In this document: positions 36,237 to 46,417 of the stretch, piece by piece
Layout: the number at the start of each line of letters is the position of its first letter
How positions within the stretch are numbered: position 1 is the stretch's first letter
From: DASUAS01 sp963750045
GTDB taxonomy: Bacteria; Actinomycetota; Acidimicrobiia; IMCC26256; DASPTH01
Length of the DNA stretch: 64,000 bases
NCBI GenBank assembly: GCA_963750045.1
Contig: CAVVPD010000006.1
Coordinates: forward strand, 62,001 to 126,000
Direction: 5' to 3'
The notes under the pieces: generated by a model
What the model was told of the DNA's origin: nothing
Databases searched by the model: none
The model's input: only the letters and a program-made list of their open reading frames with translations
Program-made: the position numbers and the translations under genes

Positions 36237-37538
36237 TCACTCCCCGCCCGGCGCGGCACCCTTCGAGGCGACGGCAGCCAGGCGCGCCGCGAGCGCACCG
36301 GCGTCGGCGTCGGCCTTGCGCCGGCCCATGCTCTTGATCGCGATGTCGACGTCGGTCGCCTCGTTCCGCAGCGCCCTCACCGTGCAGCGCTCGGCGGGGC
36401 GGTGGACGAACGGATCGAAGGAGAACGCGGCCATCGCGTTGCGGTGGCTGATCTTCTCGATGGCGGCCTCGGGAAGACCGCCGATGGCCTTCCAGAGCTG
36501 CTCGGGTGCGTGCGGCCACGTCGAGTCCGAGTGCGGGTAGTCCATCTCCCACATGATGTGGTCGAGCCCGACCCGGTCCCGGGCCTCGATGCCCGAGGCG
36601 TCGTCGATGAAGCACGTCCAGAAGTGCTCGTGGAACAGCTCGCTGGGTCGCGTGCCGCCGAGGTCGGTGTTCGTCCACGCGTGGTGGTGCTCGTAGACGT
36701 AGTCCGCCCGTTCGAGCGCGTACGGGATCCATCCGATCCCGCCTTCGGACATCGAGATCTGCAGGCCGGGGAACCGCGTGAACACGCCCGAGAAGAGGAT
36801 GTCGGTGATCGCCATCAGGCTGTTGATCGGGGTGAGGGAGATCATCACCTCGGGCGGCGCCTCGGGCGCGGTGGAGAGCATCGACGACGACGAACCGATG
36901 TGCAGGCACACGGTGACCGCGGCGTCGACGCATGCCGCGAAGAAAGGGTCCCAGAACTCGGTGTGGTAGCTCGGAAGCCCGAGCTTCGACGGGTTCTCGG
37001 AGAACGTGACCGCGTGGCAGCCCTTCGCGGCGACGCGACGGATCTCGGCGGCCATGAGCTCGGGATCCCACAGCGGTGGGATCGACAGCGGGATGAGGCG
37101 ATCCGGGTACGAGCCCGCCCACTCGTCGATGTGCCAGTCGTTGTAGGCACGCACCGCGGCCAGCGCGACCTCCTTGTCCTCGATGCGCCCGAAGTACTGG
37201 CCACAGAAGTGTGGGAACGTCGGGAAGTTGAGGCCGGCGAGCACGCCGGCGGCGCTCATGTCGCGGACCCGCTCGTGCACGTCGAAGCAGCCCGGGCGCA
37301 TCTGGGTGAACTGGGTCGGGTCGAGGTTGTACTCGTCGGGTGGGCACCCGGCGACCGCGTTCAGCCCGACGTTCGGCGCGCGCTGGCCCTCGAACTCCCA
37401 GATGTCGCCGCCTTCCTCGGACACCACGACCTTCGGAATGCGTTCCGCGTACTTCGCCGGCCAGTGCTCGCGGAACATCGTCGGCGGCTCGACGACGTGG
37501 TCGTCGACGCTGATCAGGATGAGATCTTCGGCGTCCAT
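36237..37538 (-). CDS. Amidohydrolase family protein (PF04909 type)
   Basis: This 433-residue TIM-barrel hydrolase starts at ATG 37538 behind AAGGAGCG. It contains SVDDHVVEPPTMF (about residue 10), MRPGCFDVHERVRDMSAAGV (about 80), VTVCLHIGSSSS (about 212), MSEGGIGWIPYALERADYVY (about 260) and EMDYPHSDSTWPHAP (about 333). It is the closest relative of the 26542 protein in this window. It lies downstream of a thioesterase gene (11-bp gap) on the minus strand, behind the palindrome at 38000. Confidence 0.86.
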   Translation of the reverse strand: MDAEDLILISVDDHVVEPPTMFREHWPAKYAERIPKVVVSEEGGDIWEFEGQRAPNVGLNAVAGCPPDEYNLDPTQFTQMRPGCFDVHERVRDMSAAGVLAGLNFPTFPHFCGQYFGRIEDKEVALAAVRAYNDWHIDEWAGSYPDRLIPLSIPPLWDPELMAAEIRRVAAKGCHAVTFSENPSKLGLPSYHTEFWDPFFAACVDAAVTVCLHIGSSSSMLSTAPEAPPEVMISLTPINSLMAITDILFSGVFTRFPGLQISMSEGGIGWIPYALERADYVYEHHHAWTNTDLGGTRPSELFHEHFWTCFIDDASGIEARDRVGLDHIMWEMDYPHSDSTWPHAPEQLWKAIGGLPEAAIEKISHRNAMAAFSFDPFVHRPAERCTVRALRNEATDVDIAIKSMGRRKADADAGALAARLAAVASKGAAPGGE

Positions 37539-37549
37539 GGAGCGCTCCT

Positions 37550-37975
37550 TCAGGTGGATGGTGTTGCGGCGGTGTCCGGGACCAGCACGTAGGTCGCGTC
37601 GACCTCGGCCAGCACCGTCGACTCGTCGCCGGCGGCGGTGATCACCGCGTGCACCGTGAACCGGCGACCGTCGAGTGGGCCGGGACGCGCGCGGCACACG
37701 AGGTCGGTGTCGATCGGTGTCGGGCGCCGGTAGCGGATGCTCATCTCGGTGGTGAGCCGCACCGCGTTCCCGCCGTGGGGCACGTTGCCCATCACCTCGT
37801 CGGCCAGGGTGGCCAGGAGCCCCCCGTGCACCAGGCCCGGCGCCCCCTCGTAACCGGACCCGAAGCGGACCCGACCTTCGGCGCCGTCGGGTCCGGAGGT
37901 CAGCTCGATGCCGAGCGAGGCCGGAGTCGTCGTGCTGCAACCGAAGCACCCGCGGACGTGTTGCAGCTGCGCCAT
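37550..37975 (-). CDS. PaaI-type hotdog thioesterase
   Basis: This 141-residue hotdog-fold acyl-CoA thioesterase has the characteristic GLVHGGLLATLADEVMG segment at about residues 47-63 and strands MSIRYRRPTPIDTDLVC and RFTVHAVITAAGD. A CFGCS motif near residue 10 resembles the CxxC of some relatives. ATG 37975 faces the ACAD gene at 38036 across 60 bp that contain the palindrome. It probably releases CoA from blocked intermediates. Confidence 0.85.
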   Translation of the reverse strand: MAQLQHVRGCFGCSTTTPASLGIELTSGPDGAEGRVRFGSGYEGAPGLVHGGLLATLADEVMGNVPHGGNAVRLTTEMSIRYRRPTPIDTDLVCRARPGPLDGRRFTVHAVITAAGDESTVLAEVDATYVLVPDTAATPST

Positions 37976-37999
37976 CGTGCCTCCGACGATTCCACCAAG

Positions 38000-38015
38000 T
38001 TGACGAGGTTGTCAA
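38000..38015. promoter_or_regulatory. Palindromic operator, site A (TTGAC-N6-GTCAA)
   Basis: TTGACGAGGTTGTCAA is a perfect 5-bp-arm inverted repeat centred in the 60-bp gap between two diverging genes: 24 bp from the thioesterase start and 20 bp from the ACAD start. The same form with the same spacer occurs at 42432 and 48784. A dimeric TetR-type repressor is the likely binder. The TTGAC arms could also serve as -35 boxes. Confidence 0.65.
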
Positions 38016-38035
38016 GTGTTGGGGAGACTGCCGCG

Positions 38036-39203
38036 GTGACCGGGGAACCGACCCATACCGCGACCGAGGGGCCGCTCCTGGATCTCGACGGGTACCGTGC
38101 TGCGCTGGCCCGGTGGCTCGACGACCACGACGAGCTGCTGGCCCGCCAACGCGAGTGCTTCTCGCTGGAGCTGGCCGAGGTCGCCGACACCCAGCGCGAG
38201 CTGCAGGAGGCGCTGTACGGCGAGGGCTGGGTGCGCTACGGCTGGCCGGCGGAGCTCGGCGGCCTCGGTGGCGACGCCCGCCACCGCGCCACGCTCTACG
38301 ACGAGCTCGGCACGCGCTTGGTCCCGATCCCGGAGCCCTACCTCACGCTCGAGACGCTCATCCCGATGTTGTCGGTGTTCGCCCGCGACCTCGCGCGCGA
38401 ACACCTCGGCGACCTGCTGCGCGGGGCGCAGCGCTGGTGCCAGGGGTTCTCGGAACCCGACGCCGGGAGCGATCTCGCGTCGCTGCGCACCCGGGCGGTC
38501 CGTGACGGCGAGGACTGGGTGATCGACGGCCACAAGATCTGGACGTCCCACGCGTCCATCTCGCAGCGCTGCGTCGTCCTGCTGCGCACGGGCACGCCGG
38601 AGTCACGCCACCGCGGTTTGTCGATGATCCTCGTCGATCGCGACACCCCCGGCGTCGAGTTCCGCGGGATCCGCACGATGTCGGGTCGTGACGAGCTCGG
38701 CGAGGTGATCCTCGACGGCGCGCGCGGTCGGCGCCGAGCGCCTGATCGGTGGCGTCGGCGAGGGGTGGGCGCTCGCGATGTACCTGCTGCAGTGGGAACG
38801 CGGGATGTATCCGTGGCAGCGGCAGGCCGCGCTGCTGGGCGCGCTCGACAAGCTGCTGGCGCTCGGCGCGGAGCGCGCCGACCCCGGCGCGCTCGCGTCG
38901 GCGTACCTGGCGGTGCTGCCCATGCGCCTGTCGGCCCGCGACACGATCCGTTCGCTGGCCGCAGGCGAGACACCCGGACCCGAGGTCTCGGTCGACAAGG
39001 TGCTGCTCGCGCGCGCCGAGCTCGAGGTCTTCGACCTGGCCGACGCGTTGCTCGCACCCGCGCTCGAGCTCGACGACGATCCCGAATCGCAGGCGTGGCG
39101 ACACGAGTTCCTCTACAGCCGCGCCGCGCCGATCTACGGCGGCTCGTACGAGATCCAGCGCCAGATCTTGGCCGACCGCGTGCTCGGGCTCCCGAGGGGA
39201 TGA
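38036..39203 (+). CDS. Acyl-CoA dehydrogenase, large subunit (frame-broken)
   Basis: This ACAD starts at GTG 38036, just after operator A. It has WCQGFSEPDAGSDLASL (about residue 135), HKIWTSHASISQRCVVLL (about 165) and the C-terminal GGSYEIQRQILADRVLGLP. The frame shifts near 38717-38729, between VILDGAR and VGAERLIGGVGEGW. Relatives read DARVxAERL at this point, so an indel in GGCGCGCGCGG is likely. The rest is intact on both sides. The next gene starts two bases after the stop and is the probable small subunit. Confidence 0.85.
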
Positions 39204-39204
39204 C

Positions 39205-40179
39205 GTGACGACCACCGACCGCGAGACGCTCGACATCTTCGAGCGCACGCTGCGCGGCGCGCTCGGCGAGGCCGGCACCGGCGACGCGGCCGCGCTCGAG
39301 GAGATCGGGTGGCGCGACTTCCTCGGTGCGGACGCGCCGGCGGTGGTCCCGATGGTGTTCGGCCTGCTCGGCGAGCGCGTGCTCCCGTCGACCGCGCTCG
39401 ACGACGTGGCGATGGAGGCGCTCCACGCGGGTGCCGACGGATGGATCACCGAGACCGAGGGCGTCGCCGTCGGGCATCCGCGGCTCGGCGTCGCCGCCGC
39501 GACCCTCACCGACGCCGGCCTCGCCGTCGACGCCGTCGTCCTGGGCGGGCGGCACGACGCGGCCGTGGTGGTCGTCGTGGGCACCGACGACGGTCTCCGG
39601 TCCGCGACCTTGCCGGCGGGCGCGCTCCCGTCGGTCCCCACCGCCGGCATCGACCCGACGATGGGCCTCGTGCGGGTCCGCGGGATCCTCCCTGTCGCCG
39701 AGGTCACGCTCCGCGCCGACCTCGCGCCCGGCGCGGTGGCGGCGGCGTGCCGGCGCGCGCTGGCCTACGAGCTCGTCGGGGCGAGCACCGAGATGCTGGC
39801 GAGCGCCACGGAGTACGCCAAGGTCCGGACGCAGTTCGGGCAGCCCATCGGCGCGTTCCAGGCGGTGAAGCACCGGCTGGCCGACGTGTACGTCGCGGTG
39901 AGGGCGGCGGCGGTCGTCATCGACGAGAGCTGGCGGTCCGATCCGGAGCTCACGACGCTCGCGGCCAAGAGCCTGGCCGCTCGGGCCTTCGCGCTGGCGT
40001 CGGAGAACTGCCTGCAGGTGCTGGGCGCAATCGGGTTCACCCTGGAGCACGACCTCCACCGCTTCATCCGCCGCGGCAAGGTGCTCGACCGGCTCTACGG
40101 CTCGGAGCGCGAGCTGCAGACCGAGCTGGGCCGGGGGTTGCAGGCGGCCGGGCGGATGCCCAGACTCAGCACGCCATGA
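39205..40179 (+). CDS. Acyl-CoA dehydrogenase, small subunit
   Basis: This 324-residue protein starts at GTG 39205. Its N-terminal segment (LEEIGWRDFLGADAP, about residue 32) resembles the small ACAD at 6140. The flavin block TQFGQPIGAFQAVKHRLADVY is at about 210 and the C-terminal CLQVLGAIGFTLEHDLHRF at about 269. It should pair with the upstream large subunit as an alpha2beta2 dehydrogenase. Confidence 0.86.
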   Translation: MTTTDRETLDIFERTLRGALGEAGTGDAAALEEIGWRDFLGADAPAVVPMVFGLLGERVLPSTALDDVAMEALHAGADGWITETEGVAVGHPRLGVAAATLTDAGLAVDAVVLGGRHDAAVVVVVGTDDGLRSATLPAGALPSVPTAGIDPTMGLVRVRGILPVAEVTLRADLAPGAVAAACRRALAYELVGASTEMLASATEYAKVRTQFGQPIGAFQAVKHRLADVYVAVRAAAVVIDESWRSDPELTTLAAKSLAARAFALASENCLQVLGAIGFTLEHDLHRFIRRGKVLDRLYGSERELQTELGRGLQAAGRMPRLSTP

Positions 40180-40211
40180 GCGCGCACGAAACCGGCTGAG
40201 AGGTCGTCGAG

Positions 40212-41348
40212 GTGCAATTCGAGTTCACGGAGCTGAGCGACGCCGAGCTCGCGCTCGAGGCCGAGGTGCGCGGGTTCCTCGCCGCCGAGCTGCCGCACGG
40301 GTCGTTCGAACCGGGGCTCGGCATGGCCGGGCGCAAGGACCCGGCGTTCTCGCGGAAGCTCGCGGCACGCGGGTGGGTCGGCATGTCGCTGCCGCGTGAA
40401 TACGGCGGGGGAGACCGGGCGGCGGTCGAGCGTTTCATCGTGGCCGAGGAGCTGCTGCGCTGGGGCGCCCCGGTCGGCCACCACTGGGTGGCCGACCGCC
40501 AGAGCGGCCCGTTGATCGCCAAGGTCGGGACGCCCGAGCAGAAGGCGCGGTTCCTCCCCGCGATCTGTCGCGGTGAGCTCTCGTTCTCGATCGGGATGAG
40601 CGAACCCGACTCGGGCAGCGACCTCGCCTCGGTGAAGGCGCGCGCGGCGCGGCGCGACGGCGGGTGGGTCGTCAACGGCACCAAGGTCTGGACGACGGGC
40701 GCGCACGAGCACGACTGGATGATCACGCTGGTGCGCACCGACGACGCCGACGACCGCCACGCCGGCCTCAGCCAGCTGCTGATCGACCTGCACGCACCGG
40801 GCGTCACGGTCAACCCGATCCCCTTCCTCGACGGGACCGCCGACTTCAACGAGGTCGTGCTCGCCGACGTGGTCGTCCCCGACACGGACGTGGTCGGGAC
40901 CGTGGGCGCGGGGTGGTCACAGATCGGTAGCGAGCTGTCCTTCGAGCGCGGTGGGCCCGACCGGTGGCTGTCCACTTACCTGGTGCTCGAGCAGTTCTTG
41001 CGCGAAGCCGACGCGTCGTCGGTCGACGCCGAGCTGATCGAGTGGGTCGGCGCCACCACCGCGCGATTCTGGGGGTTGCGCAACCTCTCGTTGTCGGTCG
41101 CGCGCGCGATCGATGCCGGTGGAGAACCGGCGACCCAGGCCGCGCTGGTGAAGGAGATGGGGACGCGCTTCGAGCAGGACCTGCTCGAAGGCCTTCGTCG
41201 CCTCATCGATCTCGAGCCCGATCCCGCGTCGTCGTCGCGCTTCGAGCGGCTGCTGGCCAACGCGATCCTCACGTCGCCCGCGTTCACCATCCGCGGCGGC
41301 ACCATCGAGATCCTGCGCTCGGTGGTGGCGAAGGGACTGCGAGCGTGA
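40212..41348 (+). CDS. Acyl-CoA dehydrogenase, large subunit
   Basis: This intact 378-residue ACAD starts at GTG 40212. Conserved blocks are GWVGMSLPREYGGGDR (about residue 55), FSIGMSEPDSGSDLASV (about 126), GTKVWTTGAHEHDWMITL (about 155) and the C-terminal FTIRGGTIEILRSVVAKGL. The GGTIEILR ending is typical of actinobacterial FadE proteins that act on branched or ring acyl-CoAs. The stop overlaps the next GTG (GTGA), which shows coupling to its small partner. Confidence 0.88.
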   Translation: MQFEFTELSDAELALEAEVRGFLAAELPHGSFEPGLGMAGRKDPAFSRKLAARGWVGMSLPREYGGGDRAAVERFIVAEELLRWGAPVGHHWVADRQSGPLIAKVGTPEQKARFLPAICRGELSFSIGMSEPDSGSDLASVKARAARRDGGWVVNGTKVWTTGAHEHDWMITLVRTDDADDRHAGLSQLLIDLHAPGVTVNPIPFLDGTADFNEVVLADVVVPDTDVVGTVGAGWSQIGSELSFERGGPDRWLSTYLVLEQFLREADASSVDAELIEWVGATTARFWGLRNLSLSVARAIDAGGEPATQAALVKEMGTRFEQDLLEGLRRLIDLEPDPASSSRFERLLANAILTSPAFTIRGGTIEILRSVVAKGLRA

Positions 41349-42435
41349 GTGACGGCTTGCTCACCGAGACCGCGACACGCGTCTTCGCGGACACGTCGAC
41401 CTTCGATGCGGTCGAAGCCGCCGAAGCGCGTGGGTGGGCGCCCGAGATCTGGTCGGCGGTCGCCGAGACCGGGCTCGCCTGGGTCTCGGTCCCGGAGGCG
41501 GCCGGCGGTTCGGGGGAACGCTCGCCGACGCGCTGGAGGTGCTGCGAGTGGCGGGACGCCATGCCGTCCCCGCACCGCTGGCGGAGACCGGGATGCTCGG
41601 GGGCTGGCTCCTCGCGGGCGCCGGGCTTCGCGTGCCCGACGGTCCGGTGACCGTCGTGCCCGGGACGCGTCGCGACGAGCTGCGCTTCGCCGGGGACGTC
41701 CTGCGCGGATCGGCGCAGCGTGTCGCGTGGGCTCGGGCCGTGGACCGGCTGGTGGTGTTGACCCTCGACGGGACGACGCCGGTCGTGGCGGTGGTCGACC
41801 CCGCCGACGTCGAGATCGTCCCCGCGGTCAACCTCGCGGGTGAGCCGCGAGACTCGGTGGTGTTCGACACGGTGACGCCCCGCGAGGTCGCCCCCGCCGC
41901 GCCGGGCATCGACCCCGGGGCGCTCAGACATCGTGGTGCGTTGTCGCGTGTCGCGCTGATGGCGGGCGCGCTCGAACGGCTCGGCGAGCTCACCCTCGAG
42001 TACACCACCGAACGGCGACAGTTCGGCAAGGCGGTGGGGAGCTTCCAGGCCGTCCAGGCCCACCTCGTACACGGCGCGGAGGACGCGGCTCTCGTCGCGA
42101 TGGCGTTGGCGGCGGCCACGCGCGCCTCCGAGACCGGATCGGCCCGGTTCGAGATCGCGGCGGCCAAGCTGCTCGCCGACCAGGCGGCCGGCACCGCGAC
42201 CCGCCACGCGCACCAGGCGCACGGCGCGATGGGCATGACCCGGGAGTACCCGTTGCACCACCTCTCGCGGCGGCTGTGGTCGTGGCGCAGCGAGTTCGGC
42301 GACGAGCGCGCGTGGAGTCGCGTGCTCGGTGAGGTGGTGCTCGACGCGGGTCCGGAGCAGCTCTACCCGCTGATCGCCGGAGGGTCACGGCTCCTCGACC
42401 GTCTTGCACGCGAGGGTGGCGCCGACGATACTTGA
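41345..42435 (+). CDS. Acyl-CoA dehydrogenase, small subunit (frame-broken)
   Basis: This small ACAD of about 363 residues starts at GTG 41345. The N-terminal part ends VSVPEAAGGSG in one frame and continues TLADALEVLRVAGRHAVP in another; one G missing from the run at 41512-41516 explains it. The flavin block is RRQFGKAVGSFQAVQAHL (about residue 225) and the C-terminal HQAHGAMGMTREYPLHHL at about 290. It ends inside operator B. With the upstream gene it forms the fourth large/small ACAD pair of the window. Confidence 0.84.
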
Positions 42436-42447
42436 CACTTCAGTCAA
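42432..42447. promoter_or_regulatory. Palindromic operator, site B (TTGAC-N6-GTCAA)
   Basis: TTGACACTTCAGTCAA extends to perfect 8-bp arms (TACTTGAC / GTCAAGTA, 42429-42450). It overlaps the stop of the preceding ACAD gene and ends 16 bp before the ATG of the ligase gene. It is the best of three copies of this palindrome. Its left flank CGATAC is also found at site C. It probably controls the ligase-KS/DUF35-thiolase operon. Confidence 0.68.
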
Positions 42448-42463
42448 GTACGAGGGGAATCGG

Positions 42464-44021
42464 ATGCTCCGCCGGCCACCACTGCACTACCCGGATCGCC
42501 CGCTGCACCATTTCCTCCAGGACGCCGCCGACCGGCACCCGGAGAAGATCGCGCTGCGCTTCGACGACGACGTCTACATGTACCGGGAGCTCGACAGCAC
42601 CGGGAACTCGTTCGCCCACGCGTTGACGCGCCTCGGGGTGGGTCCGGGTGCGCGGGTCGCGCTCGTCGTGAGCAACCGGCCGGAATGGCTCATCGCCCAG
42701 CACGGCGTGAGCCTGGCGGGTGCTGCGGTCGTCCTGCCCAACCCCACGTGGAAGGCATCGGAGCTCCGGCACGCGTTCGGGCTCACCCGGCCCGACGTCG
42801 TCGTCGCCGACGCTGCGTTCGCGGGTGTGGTCGACGAAGTCGGTGGTCCGACCACGCGGATCTGCGTCGACGCCGACGCGCCGCCGGGATGGCTGTCGTT
42901 CTGGGATCTGGTCTACGACTCGCCCGGGAAGCGACCGGTGGCGCTCCCGGAGACCGCGCTCGACGCCGACTTCGCGTACCCGTTCAGCTCGGGCACCACC
43001 GGGCTCCCGAAGGCCGTCCGTCACACCCACCGGTCCCTGGTGGCGTCGGTGATCAACTGGAACTCGGCGTGCACCGTGCGCGAGGACGACCACGTGCAGT
43101 TCTTCCTGCCGCTGTTCCACATCTACGGGATCGCCATCACCGGCTGCACGTGGGTCTCGGCGGCCACCATCACGCTCTTCCCGCGGTTCGATCTCGACAC
43201 GATGCTCTCGCACATCGAACGGGAGCACGTGACGCTGGCCTTCGGGGCCGCGCCGATCGCGGTGGCGATGGCCAACCACCTGAACCTCGAGCAGTACGAC
43301 CTCTCCTCGTTGCGGTACATGCTGTGGGCGGCGACCCCCATCGCCGAAGACGTCGCCCAGCGGGTCACCGAGCGGTCGGGGATCCGGTGGCTGCACGCTC
43401 TATGGCGCGACCGAGGTGCCGGGGCTGCACTGCAACCCGGTCGACTACCCGGAGCGCTGTCGCCTCGACTCGCCCGGGCTCCCGGTGTCCGACCTCGAGG
43501 TGCGCATCGTCGACCTCGAGACCCACGACGACGTCGCGCTCGGCGCCGAGGGCGAGATCATCGTCCGCGGCCCGCACATGATGGCCGGGTACCTGCCCGC
43601 GGAAGCCGACGCCGACGCGTTCATCGACGGCTGGGTGCGCACGGGTGACGTCGGGTGGGTCGAGCCCGAGGGCTGGATCCACATCACCGACCGAGCCAAG
43701 GAGATGATCAAGGTGTCGGGGTTCTCGGTGGCGCCGGCCGAGATCGAGGCGACGCTCCACGCGCACCCCGCGGTGGCCGACTGCGGTGTGTACGGCGTGC
43801 CCGACGAGGCGAAGGGTGAAGTGCCCAAGGCCGCCGTGGTGCTCACGGCCTTGGGTGCGGCGACGCCCGCCGACCTGAGCGCGTTCGTCGCCGAGCGGCT
43901 CGCGGGGTACAAGCACGTCGACCAGTTCGTGTTCGTCGACGAGATCCCGCGCACCACCTCGGGCAAGGTGCTGCGCCGGGCCCTGAAGGATGCCGACGCC
44001 ACCCTCGGGGCGATGCGATGA
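42464..44021 (+). CDS. AMP-dependent acyl-CoA ligase (frame-broken)
   Basis: This ligase of about 518 residues starts at ATG 42464, just after operator B. Motifs are YPFSSGTTGLPKAVRHTH (about residue 173), LYGATEVPGLHCNPVDYP (about 312), GWVRTGDVGWVEPEGW (about 389), DRAKEMIKVSGFSVAPAE and the C-terminal TTSGKVLRRALK lysine. The frame changes near 43394-43401, between RWLHA and LYGATE, in CACGCTCTATGG; everything else is intact. It resembles the ligase at 4642. The stop overlaps the next ATG, so the operon is coupled. Confidence 0.86.
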
Positions 44022-45243
44022 GCATCACCGCGATCGGCACGTACCTTCCCGTCTGGGGCACCGAGCGCGCACGGTCGGCGGGGATCGACGAAGACGCCGT
44101 CACCATGGCCGTCGAAGCCGGACGCGCCGCGCTGGCCGAAGGAGCGCGGGGAGGTGCGCCGGGCGCCGACGTGCGCCGGGTCGTGCTCGTGACCCGGGAG
44201 CTTCCGCTCCTCGAGGGCGGCAACGGTGCCGCGCTCGTGGCCGGCCTCGGTCTTGCACCCTCGACGGCAGTGGTGGAGCAGATCGGTGGCGGGCCCGCGG
44301 TGCTCGACCTCGTGCTCGACGCGCCCGCCGGCACGCTGGTGCTCGGCGTCGACGTCGGTGGCAGTAGCGGAGCGTCCGCCGCGCTCGTCGGCGACCGGGG
44401 TCTCGCGCTCGCGCCGGTCGGGCGCGTGCAGCGGAGCCTGCCGGTCCGCGCGGGGCGGCGACGGCGTCGTGCACGACTACGAGGACCCGCGCCTCACCCG
44501 CGAGCGCGGCGTGCGCGCCGCGCTCGCCGACGCCGGAATCACTTCGAAGGCCGTAGCGGTCGTCGGGCTGTCGGCGAAGGAGGCCGCGACCCTCTGCGAG
44601 GGCGACGCGCCCCGCGTCGTGACCACGGGCGCGAGCGCGCCGCTCCTCGCGCTCGCGGCCCTCGCCGAGTCGCGCACGAGCGGGCTGCTCCTCGCGTTCG
44701 AGCAGGCCTCGATGACCGCGAGTCGACGTGGTGTCGGGCGTCGCGGGGGTCGCGCGCGTCGAACGCCCGGCTCGCCCGCTCCCGGAGCAGTCGGTGACGC
44801 CGGGTCCGGAGATCAAGATCTCGTTGCCCGCCTACGAGCGGGCCTTCGACCCGAAGCTGCGGCTAGAAGCCGGACGCTGCCCGCACTGCGGCACCCTCGC
44901 GTTGCCGCCTCGCCACCGCTGCCTCGGCTGCGGGGCCGAGGGCGACGCCTCACCCGTCGAGCTGCCGCGCGACGCGGTCGTCTACACGACCACCACGATC
45001 CACACCCCGGTGCCCGGTCTGGCGACGCCGTACACCATCGTGATCGTCGACCTCGGCGACACCGGTGTGCGCCTCCTCGCGCAGGTCACCGGGGCCGAAC
45101 CGGGCGCCGTCGCCATCGGGGACGAGGGAGAGATGGTGTTGCGCAGGGTGGCCGAACGGTCCGGCATCCCCGACTACGGCTACTCGTTCGCCCCGGCCGC
45201 CCCGGCCGCCCCCGCGGCCTCGTCGCCGGCGGGTGCCGCGTGA
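44018..45243 (+). CDS. Ketosynthase-III/HMG-CoA-synthase-like domain fused to DUF35 (Zn-ribbon + OB-fold), two frame breaks
   Basis: The N-terminal part of about 240 residues resembles the thiolase-fold HMG-CoA synthase/KAS III group (MSITAIGTYLPVWGTER; later DGVVHDYEDPRLTRERG). The C-terminal part of about 150 residues is a DUF35 unit with a zinc ribbon (CPHCGTLALPPRHRCLGCG) and an OB-fold (VVYTTTTIHTPVPGLATPYT). The usual active cysteine of the synthase is not seen (EQIGGGPAVLDL stands there). Frame breaks near 44447-44456 and 44717-44724 both lie in GC-rich runs, and conserved sequence continues after each. It overlaps the ligase before it (ATGA) and the thiolase after it (GTGA). The set recalls archaeal thiolase/DUF35/HMG-CoA-synthase complexes. 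Confidence 0.75.
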
Positions 45244-46403
45244 GCCGGCGGGTCGCGCTCGTCGGCGCCGGTATGACCGCGTTCGGCGAGCACTTCGGGC
45301 TCGGGATCAAGGACCTGGTCCCGATGGCGGTGACCGAGGCGGTGGACAGCGTCGACAAGGGCTTCGCCCGGGCCGACATCGAAGCCGCGTGGTTCGGCGA
45401 GCTGACCACGACCGACGGCTTTCCGTCCGGCATCCTCGTCGACTCCTGCGGGCTGCTCGACATCCCCGTCACGAGGGTGGAGAACGCGTGTGCGACCGGC
45501 AACGACGCGATCCGCAACGCGGTCTACGGCGTGGCGAGCGGGTACCTCGACGTCGCGCTCGTCGTCGGCGCCGACAAGGTCCGGGAGTCGTCGGCCCGCA
45601 GCACCTTCTGGGAGTGGATGAGCCTCACCCGCGACATGGCGTGGGACTACCCGATCGGCGTCGTGGCGCCCGCGAAATTCGCCCTGCACGTCAATCGCTA
45701 TCTCCACGAGTCACCGGCGACCCGCGAGCACCTGGCCATGGTCGCGGTGAAGAACCACCACCACGGCGTGACCAACCCCAAGGCGCAGATGCGCTTCGAG
45801 GTCACGATCGACGACGTGCTCGAAGCCCCGACGGTGGTGGCGCCATTCGGGCTGTACGACTGCACGCCCCAGAGCGACGGTGCGGCCGCGGTGCTGGTCG
45901 TCGGCGAGGAGGTCGTCGACCGCTACACCGACCGTCCCGTGTGGGTGCGCGGCGTCGGGCTCGGCCTCGACCGGGTGATGCACCAGCACAAGGCCGACAT
46001 GACCACCTTCCCGCCCACGGTGAAGGCGGCCCGGCAGGCGTACGCGATGGCCGGTGTCGGACCCGACGACATCGACGTGGCCGAGGTGCACGACTGCTTC
46101 ACCGGCGTCGAGCTGATCGACTACGAGGACCTCGGGTTCTGCGAACGGTTCGGCGGGGCCTCGCTCATCGAATCGGGTGAGACCGCGATCGGCGGCCGCC
46201 TGCCGGTGAACCCGAGCGGCGGCCTCAAGGCCAAGGGCCATCCGCCGGGGGCGACGGGGATCGCGCAGTGCGTGGAGCTGTTCGAGCAGCTGCGGGGCGA
46301 ATCGACCAACCAGGTCGACGGCGCGCGCGTCGCGCTGGCACAGAACATCGGCGGACCGACCGCGGTGGCGGCCGTCACCATCCTGGGTGCCGAGAGGGAT
46401 TGA
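45240..46403 (+). CDS. Thiolase (SCP2-type acetyl-CoA acyltransferase)
   Basis: This 387-residue thiolase starts at GTG 45240, overlapping the DUF35 gene stop. It has the active cysteine in RVENACATGNDAIRNA (about residue 85), VHDCFTGVEL (about 284) and GGLKAKGHPPGATG (about 325, catalytic His). All key residues of a condensing or cleaving thiolase are present. It probably performs the thiolytic step of the operon, scaffolded by the DUF35 module of its neighbour. It has no SCP2 domain. Confidence 0.88.
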   Translation: MSRRVALVGAGMTAFGEHFGLGIKDLVPMAVTEAVDSVDKGFARADIEAAWFGELTTTDGFPSGILVDSCGLLDIPVTRVENACATGNDAIRNAVYGVASGYLDVALVVGADKVRESSARSTFWEWMSLTRDMAWDYPIGVVAPAKFALHVNRYLHESPATREHLAMVAVKNHHHGVTNPKAQMRFEVTIDDVLEAPTVVAPFGLYDCTPQSDGAAAVLVVGEEVVDRYTDRPVWVRGVGLGLDRVMHQHKADMTTFPPTVKAARQAYAMAGVGPDDIDVAEVHDCFTGVELIDYEDLGFCERFGGASLIESGETAIGGRLPVNPSGGLKAKGHPPGATGIAQCVELFEQLRGESTNQVDGARVALAQNIGGPTAVAAVTILGAERD

Positions 46404-46417
46404 AAAGCGAAGTGGCC

